From NCBI GenBank assembly GCA_951812925.1, contig OX638372.1, forward strand, positions 44,266,245-44,330,244: a DNA stretch of 64,000 nucleotides. Direction: 5' to 3'. The notes under the pieces were generated by a model. That model searched no databases. It was not told the origin of the DNA and saw nothing but the letters and a program-made list of their open reading frames with translations. The stretch comes from Calliopum simillimum. Taxonomy: Eukaryota; Arthropoda; Insecta; Diptera; Lauxaniidae. Shown here piece after piece: positions 1 through 12,200 of the stretch. A program made the translations under genes and the position numbers. Within the stretch, counting starts at the first letter, position 1, and every line of letters starts with the position of its first letter.

Positions 1-1244
1 GTGGTAATAATCGCAAAAAAGCACTAGATCTAGTGCGAAAAGCACTAAGTTGGTAACACTGCTTTGGATTCAATCCTTTTTCTTTTGGTCTGAGTATTTG
101 TGTTATCCCAACCGAATCTTTCAATATTATACTTGGATTCGTAGCACTTAGGGTTTTAAAAGTAGCATGCATAATATTAACAGAGTTCTTTCGAAATCTT
201 ATTTCAAATGTATTAATAAAAATGTTGGGTGCACCACTCAGAAGTCGTTTTATCCGTGAATAAACCGAGCGATCATCGAAGAAACAATATCTCTAATAAT
301 CCGAAGATAACAGGAGAAAAAGTTCAAAACCTCACGCTACAGATAAAACGATGTAACTCCTCATCGCGGGTGCAGATTCTTTCATTTTGCAATGAAAGTA
401 AGCGAAGACTGACTACAGAAATGATCCTGTGAAGTATAGTCTTAACTTTAACATGCCAAACAACCACCATTTAACTTCTTTATTCTATAAACACAGTGTG
501 AACTGTGTAGAAAATGTAAAAGACAAAATAAAATTTTATAATACCCACTCATACATACGATGACTAAGTAGACATACTTAAATAAAACAGCTGTTGTTGT
601 TTTGTTAAAAAATAATAACAACAACAAAAACATAGCAGCTGTATATTCAGCGCTAACTATAATCGCACTAACGACAGCAACAACAAGTACACGTGGTCGG
701 TCAACAAGTAAATTTTGTGTATTCGTTCATGTTATTGCTATGTAGCAACTAGTGTGGTCTGTTATTTGCTGTATAACAGCAGCATTTCCAATTTGTTTAA
801 TGTTAACTTACAGAATTGAAAACTTTGAAATTAGCCAACGCGTTGTATTTAACAGTGGAATACAAAATCTGTTGCTAACTTAAATTTTTTTTAAAAGTGG
901 AGTACATCACCTTTGAAGCTATACAACACATAAAGTAACTTCTACCTTGGTGTAGTAATTACGGGAAAAACTAAAAGGTTGAAGTAGTAAAAACATTGGT
1001 ATAATATACAAAATATTTTCAATTTATGAAGGACATCAGCCTGGGCCTTGATGCCAAAATAGATTTCATTAATTAGTAGTTGATTTTCAGTTAAATGAAA
1101 ATTGAGTATGTTTATCGGCGTTGAATTTAGCACTGAATTTTTAATCTTACGTGGGAAAAATATGCATTCTGTGCTCTTCAGATTGATTTTTAACGTTTAC
1201 ATCATTGATTACACTGTTCAAGTTTGCTGAGAATTTTTTTTTGG
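1..1244. other. AT-rich non-coding sequence, probably downstream intron of Ptp10D
   Basis: No convincing coding exon on either strand. A perfect 16-bp palindrome GCACTAGATCTAGTGC lies at 21-36. A short AAC-rich low-complexity stretch lies near 590-640. The only open frames are short and lack codon bias or motifs. Confidence 0.5.
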
Positions 1245-3592
1245 TCTGACGGGAAATAGGTGGTTATTCTTACCTATTTCGGGTACGCGGAATTCAGTGG
1301 TGTTAACCGTTTTGCTAGATTCGTTCATCGCCCCATACAAAAAGTTCAAATGAAAATTGAATCTAGTGTGTTTTTTTTTAAGAATCTCTTAACTTCTGAT
1401 AAATCAATGATTTTTCATCAAAAATACATACAGTGAGTGAGAAGCAAAACTCTCAACATGTTTGCTACTTTTGACTTAGTACTGCTATAGCATCCGTTCT
1501 GATTACATGACCAACAAGAAATACGAACCAAACGGAAGCCTAACCTTTCCTCTATTCAAATATGTGAACAATTTTACCGAACTTCACACCATAAAAAAAT
1601 AATGAACAAAAAACCATTTCGAAAACATGTTGACAGTTTTGCACCACTTTAAGTGATGTGCGTACAAACCTGGGACGTGAATTTTTCCAAGTTTAAAAAA
1701 ACGATTCCAATAGACTCTGTTGTGCTGATTCTAAAACTGGGCACAGAATCCCTCTACCGCGTCAGAATTTCGAGGTATCCTAAACTTAATGTGCAAAAAA
1801 CGACGTTTTTGCTGTTTTTCAAATTAAGTTCAAGGTCACAAGGATTTAATCTGCTCTATTCCGTAAAATAGACTTGAACATCTTGCTTTTGCCCTTTCCA
1901 AAAAAGTGGTGAATGGTCATCTATGATTTTTCTTTGCAAAGTTATGCCCACTCTAAGATGACATCATAAGATCTTATAAAACGGATAGAGCGGCAGGGTT
2001 TGGATTTATGTCATCTTAATATGGTTCAATTGGTATACATGGTCTATAAACATATCCTTCTGGAGAAATAAGGACAAAAATTACCCAAATTACTCTTAAT
2101 ATAAATTTTGGGTATTTCATGATGTCATCTGAGAGTGGGCATAACTTTGCAAAGAAAAATCGTAGATGACCATTCATCACATTTTTGGAAAGGGCAAAAG
2201 CAAGATGTTCAAGTCTATTTTAAGTAATAGAGCAGATTTAATCCTTGTGACCTTGAACTTAATTTGAAAAACAGCAAAAACGTCGTTTTTTGCACATTAA
2301 GTTTAGGATACCTCGAAATTCTGACGCGGTAGAGGGATTCTGTGGCCAGTTTTGGAATCAGCACAACAGAGTCTATTGGAATCGTTTTTTTAAACTTGGA
2401 AAAATTCACGTCCCAAGTTTGTACGCACATCACTTAAAGTGGTGCAAAACTGTCAACATGTTTTCGAAATGGTTTTTGTTCATTATTTTTTTATGGTGTG
2501 TAGTTCGCTAAAATTGTTCACATATTTGAATAGAGGAAAGGTTAGGCTTCCGTTTGGTTCGTATTTCTTGTTGGTCATGTCATCAGAACGGATGCTATAG
2601 CAGTACTAAGTCAAAAGTAGAAAACATGTTGACAGTTTTGCTTCTCACTGTATATTTTCCAGATAAGGATGTATTAATGGGCATTTGAATTGTTAACTTT
2701 TTCAAACAACTTATTGGATATTTTTTTTTTTTTACTTTAACGTTAAATTTCTACTGAATTTTCTTAAAAATGTATTGTCTGTTTTTCATTAATTATCAGG
2801 TCAATTCACTAAATCTAGAATAGAGCTGTAATTTTTCATACGATCTTGGTCCGCAAAGACTCGAAATTATTGTAATAAAATACTGTTTTTGTGAAGAATA
2901 ATAAAATTTTAACTTTTTAGTTTTTCACTCAGGAAATAGCATCTGCATTTTATTTCGAGATATTGTTTTTTTATAGGCTTATAATACGGAATCCTAATGG
3001 AAAATGGTTAAAGTACGGCTTGTTGGGGGTAATTTTCGCAATCCGTATCAATTAACAAAAATTAATTTTACAATTTGCTGATTTTATATATAGCTTTAAA
3101 TAGACCTCAAAACAGTGATTTTTGCACTTTTAAGCAAGAATAACCCATGATCCTGATCCGTAATAAAAAACACCAAGGTCCTATTCGTAATAAGAGAGTC
3201 CAAATAAACGGCTATAAAAACTGAGGACGGATAACCATGATTGGACTGGACGGTGATAGGGGTTGATAAAATGGACCACCGCAGAATCCACTTCCTCGTT
3301 ACTTGCGTTCAGACCTATAAGAATCCGAGCTCAGTTTTCGGTTCTCATATTTTGCGTACTACAAGAAAGTTCGGTACAAATTAACGTTAAAGTTAAGAAC
3401 TATCCGATAATTGATTAAAAAATTAATTAATACATCTTGAATAGGAATATATACTTTTGATCAAGAATCATTGATTTATCAGAAGTTAATAAGAAAAACA
3501 TTAATTTTGGGACGATGAACCAATCCAGCAAAACGGTTAGCACCACTGAATTTTCCGTACCCGAATAAGGTAAGAATGACTCATTTCCAGAA
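1245..3592. repeat. Outer inverted-repeat element interrupted by a foldback MITE
   Basis: The left arm (about 1245-1428) and right arm (about 3465-3592) are imperfect reverse complements. Both contain CAAAACGGTTA/TAACCGTTTTG, CACCACTGAATT and the TTCTTACCT block near the outer ends, and the arms continue inward through CATTGATTTATCAGAAGTTA. The sequence between them includes a complete younger foldback element (1431-2650). No coding capacity seen. Confidence 0.7.
1431..2650. mobile_element. 1.2-kb foldback MITE with TA target duplication
   Basis: The termini are CAGTGAG at 1431 and CTCACTG ending 2650, each flanked by TA (1429-1430, 2651-2652), as in Tc1/mariner-type insertions. The arms (about 1431-1965 and 2120-2650) are nearly identical reverse complements around a 150-bp spacer. 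The same 72-residue open frame therefore appears on both strands (1653-1871 and 2433-2215), a by-product of the palindrome and not a gene. Confidence 0.85.
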
Positions 3593-3920
3593 CATATTTT
3601 GAACTAGAACAGCCTTATTTTATTTTTTTACTTCATTGCTCAGTTCAAAATAATACTGAAAGTTGGTCCACTGCTGTAAGATACGAACAACAATTACACA
3701 AAAAGTTTCCAAAGGACTTCTTCGAGGCGAAAGTACCTCAGTAATTTTGTTAAGTCAATAGTGCCAAAAAAAGTCGATTGCACTACAAATAGTGACATAT
3801 GTTTCGTCTTTCGCCACAAAGACTCATCAGACTATTTTTGTTGTAATTATAATTATATTTATTTCACTACATTAATTATAATTGAAAAATTGCAAGTTTT
3901 GAAAACTTTTTGTGTTTTTG

Positions 3921-3995
3921 GCCTGGGCGGGAAACGAACCAAGGACCTCCCAGTTGGTAGCAGAAGTCGTTACCACTGCACCAGCCTTGCCCGGC
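3921..3995 (-). mobile_element. tRNA-like module (SINE head)
   Basis: On the minus strand an A-box TGGTGCAGTGG (3973-3983) is followed about 33 nt later by a B-box GGTTCGTTTCC (3930-3940), at normal tRNA spacing. The acceptor-stem pairing is poor and an A-rich run follows, so it is better read as a tRNA-derived SINE than a functional tRNA. An open frame across it on the minus strand is fortuitous. The rest of 3593-4160 shows nothing else. Confidence 0.6.
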
Positions 3996-4160
3996 TGCGA
4001 AGCCGACTTTTGCCAGTTTTGTTTGTGTGTCAATACGTATTGATATATCATAATTGTTGTTTATGTTATTTATTGATATTTGGTATAGCTGTTCCTTTGG
4101 AACTAGATTCAATACCGATTGCAGGTGTTCCCACCTTATCAGGGCGTGTTCTCCCAAATA

Positions 4161-4409
4161 ACTTTAAGAATTTTTAAGTGTGACATTTATATATTGAAAA
4201 TTTTTTGTTTAACTATAGGAGTTCAATTGAATTGACATTTATATATTGAAAATTTTTTCTTTCATTGGTAGTTCAATTCAATTGAACTTCCAAATTAAAT
4301 AAAAAATTTTCAATATATAAATATTCAATTCAATTGAACTCCTAAAGTTAAACAAAAAATTTTCAATATATAAATGTCACTAAATAACGCACTTAAAAAT
4401 TCTTAGAGT
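4161..4409. mobile_element. 249-bp palindromic MITE, TA-flanked
   Basis: Arms start ACTTTAAGAATTTTTAAGTG and end with its near-complement, with TA at 4159-4160 and 4410-4411. Inside, the block ACATTTATATATTGAAAATT recurs, so each arm holds two related subrepeats, centred on TTCAATTCAATTGAA. No coding content. Confidence 0.8.
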
Positions 4410-4620
4410 TATATTGATTTTTACTTAAACAATATGAGAACTCCAGGAACTTCTGCAGACGCAGAATCAAATATTTAGGCAACTCAAATTTTAATTTATT
4501 TAGTGCGCAATTTTTTGAATACTTCTTGTGGCATTTTTTCTGAGGTAAATTATGTTTTCATATTTGCCACAATTTCCTTGCGGCCTCTTATATTATTTTT
4601 TTAAGGAAACATGTATTATA

Positions 4621-5916
4621 GCCCAGGAAAATAAGAAGAAAAAAGAGCTTCTGTGCGAAAAAATTCCCAATGGAAATTTTTCACCGGAATTGTCTTTATA
4701 TATGCATGATACACAAACTGTGAAAAGTCCATTGCAAAGGCGTGTGCGCATAAAAAGTTATTCGGGCTCAAAGGTCGCTAAAATCAGTTTTTTGCAAATA
4801 TCTCGCTAATGCTAACTTTTACAGAAAAATGTTGGTCTCCAATTTTGTAGCACAGGAAATTTGCTACAAAAGTACGTTAAAAGTATTTGCGTACGACTTC
4901 TAGTTTAGGAGATCACCCAATTTAAAAAGTTGTTAACAGTTATGATATGAAATACTACCTATGAGTTCATATTAAATTATCTTACTTTTTAAATTGCACT
5001 AACTCTTCAATGAGAAGTTGTACAAACAAAATTAAAATGTCTTTTGAAAGATAATTTAATTTTCTATATACCGCACAAAAATTTTTTTCGAACGGCTTTT
5101 TAAGGATATCTGTGAATTGGTAAGTAATACGATAAAAAGTAATGGGACCAAATTTGTAGAGAATTACAAGATCTACAAAAAATAAGCAACATGTGTACAC
5201 ATAGAAGTAACCGTATAGAAGATATTCAATAGAAACCGGTTTTTTGGCATTTTAAGGGTTTTTTGGAATATCTTCTAAACGGTTACTTCTATGTGTACAC
5301 ATATCGCTTATTTTTTGTAGATCTTGTAATTTTCTACAAATTTGGTCCCATTACTTTTTATCGTAGTACTTACCAATTCGCAGATATCCTTAAAAAACCA
5401 GTAATTTCGAAGCCTTAACGGTTATTCAAGAATATTTTTAAGGTCATGAGCCGTTCGAAAAAAAATTTTTGTATTGTATATAGAAAGTTAAATTATCTTT
5501 CAAACGGCATTTGAATTTTGTTTGTACAACTTCTCATTGAAGAGATATTGCAATTTAAAAAGTAAGATATTTTAATATGAACTCATAGGTAGTATTTCAT
5601 ATCATAACTGTTAACAACTTTTTAAATTGGGTGATCTCCTAAACTAGAAGTCGTACGCAAATACTTTTAACGTACTTTTGTAGGAAATTTCCTGTGCTAA
5701 AAAATTGTAGACCAACATTTTTCTGTAAAAGTTAGCATTAGCGAGATATTTGCAAAAAACTGATTTTAGCGACCTTTGAGCCTTAATTACTTTTTATGCG
5801 CAAACGACTTTGCAATGGACTTTTCACAGCTTGTGTATCATGCATAAATAAAGACAATTCCGGTGAAAAATTTCCACTGGGAATTTTTTCGCAGAAAATG
5901 TCTTATTTTCCTGGGC
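4621..5916. mobile_element. 1.3-kb foldback element, TA-flanked
   Basis: The ends are GCCCAGGAAAATAAGA (4621) and the complement ending CCTGGGC (5916), flanked by TA at 4619-4620 and 5917-5918. The two arms of about 620 bp pair almost throughout around a short loop near 5228-5262. It lies 200 bp past the donor of the last recognised Ptp10D exon. No transposase. The remaining intron (5917-6122) is AT-rich. Confidence 0.85.
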
Positions 5917-6122
5917 TATTATTTAATAAATAAAACTTGTTGCTAACGATTAAAAACACTCTGGTATTAGTAAAATAAAAATTTAAAAAATGTTTTAACA
6001 ATGTTAAAGAATATGATAAGAAAAATTTTTAACTACAAATCAAACGCCAAATAAAATAAGAGAAGAAAAATGTTGAAAAAAATCAAAAAAATCATAAATT
6101 TTACAGAATTCACTCAACTTAC

Positions 6123-6251
6123 CTTCATAACCTTCATTATCATGAATTTCACGCGGTGGGCCAACCATATTTTCCTTACCCTCCAGTACAGCAAGTAGGC
6201 ATTGATGTATGCAAATGTATTGCTGTTCAGTTTGGACCATCCAAACGCGTT
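6123..6251 (-). CDS. Ptp10D: Ptp10D exon: end of PTP domain (Q-loop) and start of C-terminal tail
   Basis: 129 nt. Acceptor TTCTCTAG at 6252, donor GAAG|GTAAGT at 6122. It encodes [20 protein letters not shown] with the Q-loop, then [20 protein letters not shown]. The donor is a strong GTAAGT in phase 1, so at least one more exon with the acidic tail is expected below this point; none is recognisable in 1-6122. Without splicing the frame would read 28 more residues into the intron and stop at 6040. Confidence 0.95.
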
Positions 6252-9200
6252 CTAGAGAAAATATCCATAAGCACAATATTAGTCAAAGTCATTTTGAAAA
6301 GTATTATAATATTACCTTTTCGCATCGCATACACAATACCAAATATATCTACATAATCTGATGTATTAATCAGCTGTAGAATACGATCGAGCGTAATAAA
6401 AGTACCCGAACGTCCAACGCCGGCACTACAATGCACCACAATTGGGCGTTGTTCACTGCCAATACGCTCACGGAAAGCACGTACAAAACGTACTAAAGTT
6501 TGAGGTGGATTTGGCACACCAAAATCGGGCCAAGTAGTGAAATGAAAGTGACGCAGTATACGTTGTTCGCTACCCTATATACAATATATAAAAAAAGGAA
6601 CAAATAATAATGAAAATGTTTAAAAAATTGATTTCACAAAAAATAACTCACCCGACACAACATAAACTCTGTCATTACCCAATCCGCATATTGACTATCA
6701 TTTAATAATTGCACCTTAATATCACCGTAGAATACGGGCACAGTATCATTTGGCCAGTATTGATCACATTTTTCGCGTCCCTTCTCAAAACAGCGTGTCA
6801 ACATGACAATTGCACGTGAATTACTTTCCCAACACATGCGCCAGAAGTCATCACGTGTCGAATGTAATGGTCCCTGTGTCACAATGAATTCACGTGGTGA
6901 ATTATGTCCTGGCACATAATTGGCGTTTATATAATCGGAGCCTTCATCATCATCTACTGGCTGTAGTTTGAAACGTGAATGATCATAGGGCAATATATTG
7001 GTGAAACGATTTTTTGGACGATTGCATGGCAAATCAGCAAATGTACAAGGTTGATCTCGTCCCACATGCTTGAGTTCCTCAAATTCTTCGCTAAAACGAA
7101 AATCACTATCCGCCGACATTAAACGATAATGTTCGGCAAAATTTTTAATGAGTATCGGACGGTTTTGTTCAATAACGCTATCCGGCAGTGACATATTGTC
7201 ATTGGCACGTGAATCCTTAGTGGTTTTGCGGCAGCTATTCCGACGACGCTTATAGAAAATGAGTGTGACGAGGAGTATTAGAATTATTGTCAACGGTACG
7301 GTTATGGCCACAATGAGTGAAGTGTTATCTTGATCTGTGCAAAAAGAAAAAGTTTAATTAATTTATAGTTACATGATGTTAACGTCGACAATTTTAATGA
7401 AATATTTGACAAAAACAAAAATCTGTGTAATTTTACACTTACCCGGCAAAATCAAAAGTTCTTGATGTATAATTTAATCAAAGCAAGGCATAAAATAAAG
7501 ATATATTATGGTCATATTTTTGTTTGAGAAAAATTATTAAGGTATTACTCTTTTCTTCTGAGTATTTTGTTAAAATTAAGATAATGAAACGGAAAAGTCG
7601 GTTTCTTCGAACTTTTAACGAAATTCAAACGAACAACTAAGTTTGCTTGTATTACCTTGAATCCAATGGATGATAGCTCAATAAGCAAATATCCAATTGG
7701 AAAGATTTTGGCTACTTAATACTGTTAACAAAAACTAATTGTGTGATAAAACTTCTAAGTAGACTTTTGACAAAACAACCTCGAGATGTAATCGTCATAT
7801 CTCTATTTTGATTTTTAGTTCCGGAGAAACAAAGGTGTCCCATAATTCACGCAAAATTTGAATTTGCCGCCATTTGCGCGGCAAAGTGTTGCCGATCAAA
7901 AAAAGAAAACAGCTTGACAGTTTAGGGTTAGTAAAAATGAGTTTGATTGAAATTTTAAAGCGCTTAATCTCGCAAACTAGAAGAGATAGAGGGGTAAAAG
8001 TTGACATGTAATTAGCATATAATCTATGGAATACGACCATTATGAACGGAAAAAAGATGACAAACTTTAAATCATTTTAACTCGTGAACAAGAAGAGCTA
8101 GAGGGGTCAAAGTTGACAAGTTTCAAAGCGCTATAGCTCGCATACCAGAAAAGCTAGAGGCGTAGAAGTTGTCTTGTAATTAGCTTACAAACTAACACTG
8201 AAGGATGACGCTGCATCAACAAAATTTAGCGACATTATTGAAAAGCAATTTTTTAGCTCTCTTGAAAAGTTACCAACTCCGAGTTTAGTTGTAAATAAGA
8301 AGCCGCAAGCCCTCATTAGTCACCATTAAAAACCGACGATGAAAATCCATAACAGGACTTTGTAATTGGGCTAAGAACATGTTTCAAGAGTGCTTTAAGC
8401 AAGTGACTCATTCTTTCAATCGTTTGAGACACTACCTCGACTTCAAAATAAATTCAACCAAAATCGCTACCTAACATTAAAAATATCAATAACTCTCACC
8501 TGTTTGTATTGGAAAACTGTAAGCAGTATCTGTAAATTTATCTGGCGCAGTAAAAGCTCTCACTTTTACCCTATACGTAGTACCCGATTTGAGAGGACCA
8601 TTGCAGTAGCCTGTTGCACGATTATCACAATTTTCTGTACCAATGGTAAAGTCTTCGACAGAGCGATTTTCAAATGGATAGTACGGATCAATAGCTTGAT
8701 ATGGTAACCAAACACTATACGATTGAACATCGTGCCAGCTGGGCATCTCCAAGCCAGAAGCATTCTTAGTATCATCCTCAGCAACAATAATAGTGTAGAA
8801 ACGTACCTTAGGGATAAACAAAAGAAAAAAACAAATCAGTAAATTTTTCTAAATAATTTTTTAACATTGCTTTAAAAACTTACCTGACCATTCTGATCGG
8901 AGAAGTAATTTTTACGGAAACGTATTTGTATTGTCGCCGAACTACGATAGACCTCTGTTGGCACTACCTGTGTCGCTGGACGCGGTGGTGCCAAAATTGG
9001 CATAGTTTGTTTATATTCACGTTCCGGTCCGTAACCAATTGAGGTCTTTGCTTGTATTTTGAAAACATACGTTTCACCTGGCTTAAGATTCTTTATGGAG
9101 CCAGTTGATTCATTCGAATCAAAATCTAGCGTTCTTGTTTCACTTATATTATTTACATTTGTATATGTTATAGAGAACTGACGTATAACACCATTGGCCT

Positions 9201-12200
9201 CACTCGATGGCAAAAGCCATTGGAAGACTATTTCGCTTGGCTGTACATCAAGAGGATGGAAACGTTCTACACGTCCTGGTACTGCTTCATTGGTGCTAAA
9301 ACTTGCCGATAAGGGTGAACTACTACGTAGCACCGAAGACTCTGTACCTGAACGAACAACGACAGTGAAAGTGTAATTGCGATGTGGCCGCAGTTCATTT
9401 ATGGTAATCTCATTGCGTATGGTGACATTCTGTGCCAGTATATTATCTGCGGTAAGATATTGTACATCGAAATCATTATACTCGCCCTTCGGTATATCCC
9501 AACGCAATGATATCTCAGTGTCTGTAATATTCGTTGCATGCAGTACTGTTATTGGTTCGGGGAAGAGTCGATCCTGCCGCTGTATAGGAAGACTAGAAAC
9601 CCCACCGCTTACCGTCCAGACAGTAATGTTATATAGCCGTCCAGGCACTAAACCAGTAAAGGTCACTTTACGATCTGTGTCATTTGCGAGTTTTTCTTTA
9701 TCCTTGATTTCGGGATCACCAAGTGAAAAACGATAAATATCGAATTTCGAAGATGATTGTGGTGTTGGCGTGTACGAAAGTGTTATAGTGTCACGTTCAT
9801 CCTCCTGCTTATCATTTACAACAACAACTTCAGATAATATCAGCGGCATGGTACGTGTTGAAAGATGAGTTGTACCCGAATAAATTCCATACGAAGTAGT
9901 TTGTATATCAAATTTATATTGTACACCGGGCATAAGATCACCAATTAGTACACGCACTGTTGAAAGATCCTCCGCTGTGGAGAGAAACCCGAAAGTATGA
10001 ATTAATCATTTGGTGATTTTATTTGAAGATGAACAACTTACCCGACTTATTTTCCGAGACATTTTTGGTATGTGTCTTTGCTGGATTGTCTGTAGGCCAC
10101 CATTTGAGTATATAAGATTCAACGCGACCCTCTGGTTTAGGCCACTCCAATGTTATGTTGCGTGAGTCAACAAGTGGTATGATGTTTGAAACAGGATTTG
10201 GTGGTACAGTCGTATTTACTTCTTCTGGTGTAGGACTCTCAACACCAAAGCTGACGGTATTCACTTGTATAGTATATTTTTCACCTTTGGTCATATCAGT
10301 AATATCGGCTTCAGTAGAGCGTACGCTGGGCAAACGCACCCATTGTTGTTCACTATCAGTGCGATAACGTATAGAGTATTCATGGAATTCACTACTCTCG
10401 GGTGGTGACCAGTGTACCAGCACAGAATTACTGCGCACTGATTCAATGGTCATATTTCGTGGTGAATTTGGAACTAAAAAATTTAAAAAGGGAAAGATTA
10501 CACAGTGCAACAAATTGAGGGGAAAAAAATCTGAATGAGATCTCAATAACTTTTTTTGACTAACTTAGGGTCGCTGATTCCGAATCTGGCAACCGTTTTT
10601 TTCTATGAGGTTTGTCATTTGAGTTACCTTAGCTTTTAAGTGCAGAACATGCTTTTTTCAGATATATGGCGTACATTCAGGAAATAGTGAGCTCAGTTTT
10701 GCCAAAGGCATCGAATAGCACTGATCTTCTTTAAACCATTACTTTTCCAATTGGATCATTACTTTTTTAGATAAGATTCATTGAAGTAAGGGCATAAATG
10801 TTAATATGCATAGTTATTTACAGGGATTTGCGATATCTTTACTTCAATGAATGATATCTCGAAAAATAATGATCATTTGAAAGAGTTAAAGGTATTTTTT
10901 AGAGAAAGAAGATGAAGGCTATTCGATACCGTTAATAAAAGTTAACTACACTACTTCCTGGAAGTACGCCAAATGTCTGAAAATATAGTTATCTGCACTT
11001 TAAAGGAAAGGTTACTCCGATTACAGAACGGATAGAGAAAAATGGTTACCAGATTTGGAATCAACGAATTAGTCAAAAAAAGTTTTTGGGATCACTTTCA
11101 TAATTTTGTGTTATTAATATTCAGTACTATTAAAAGAAAACAAGTAGACTGCACTTACAAACTGCTTGAAAATGTGCATGAGGTTCACTGCGTAATCCAT
11201 GACTGACGGCAAATACTTTGACTTCATATCCAGCACCAGGATGTAGATTTTTAATGACTAAACGTGATTCTTTTGTGAAAACTGTGCGCACCTCTGATGT
11301 TCCATTACGTGAGTAGAGCACCTCATATTGTTCCTGTTTCGAGTTGACATCACTTTTCCAGCTAATATTTAAACCTTGGCGTATACTTTTCAGATCTTCA
11401 ATTATCGGCGACGAAGGACGTGTTACTACGTAAATAGTTGTTTCATTGGACTCCATTTTTTTTGATAGCGCCTGTACAGAGAGTGAATAATTTCGTCCTG
11501 GTAGCAGACTTTCCAGATTGAAAAGTGTTTGTACGGTAGTAACGGTGCTGGTGTCACCATTAAAAGTTTCTAACTCATGATAGCTGTAAAGATAAGATCA
11601 ATAACACTAGTTTACAAATGATTAAAATTTTTTTTCCCAGCGAATGCCGTTACTCATTTTATATGGAAAATGGGCTGCTGATTCCGAAAATCGCATTTTT
11701 TTTTTTTATTTCGTGTCGTTTTCGAGATATCGGTCATTTTCGGTTTTTGGACCAAAAAAAAAGATAGTTCCACTTAAATACAAATATCTCAAGAACCAAT
11801 GTTTGTATTCAAACAAATAATATGTCATATTAAAGGTAATTAAATTACCTACAAATGATACTCACGCCACTTTTTGGCTCGTTTGTTAGTTTCGATGAAA
11901 TAAATTGATTTCTGAAAAAAAGAGAATATTTTCCCGAAAAAATTACAAAAATGTCTAAATCAACTGCAGATTTTTACAAGAAAAAAAAATTTTAAAAATC
12001 ATTTTGTATTTTTATATCATAGTCTATAAATTTGTTAGGCAAATAAAATACTATTTAAGAAAATCGTTGGAAAAATGCAAAAGTTGTATACAATTCATTG
12101 ATAAGTTACCAAAATGCGTTTTTCCCTATTTTTCCGTTTTTTTGTAATAAACTGTTCGAAAATTTGAAACTTTTTGTAAAAGAAATTAGAAAATCCAAAA

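Noticed and set aside
1653..2433. Two near-identical 72-residue frames on opposite strands
   Set aside because: They are the two arms of one palindromic element, so one sequence is read twice.
3876..4157. 93-codon minus-strand frame
   Set aside because: It overlaps the tRNA-like SINE module and has no protein motif.
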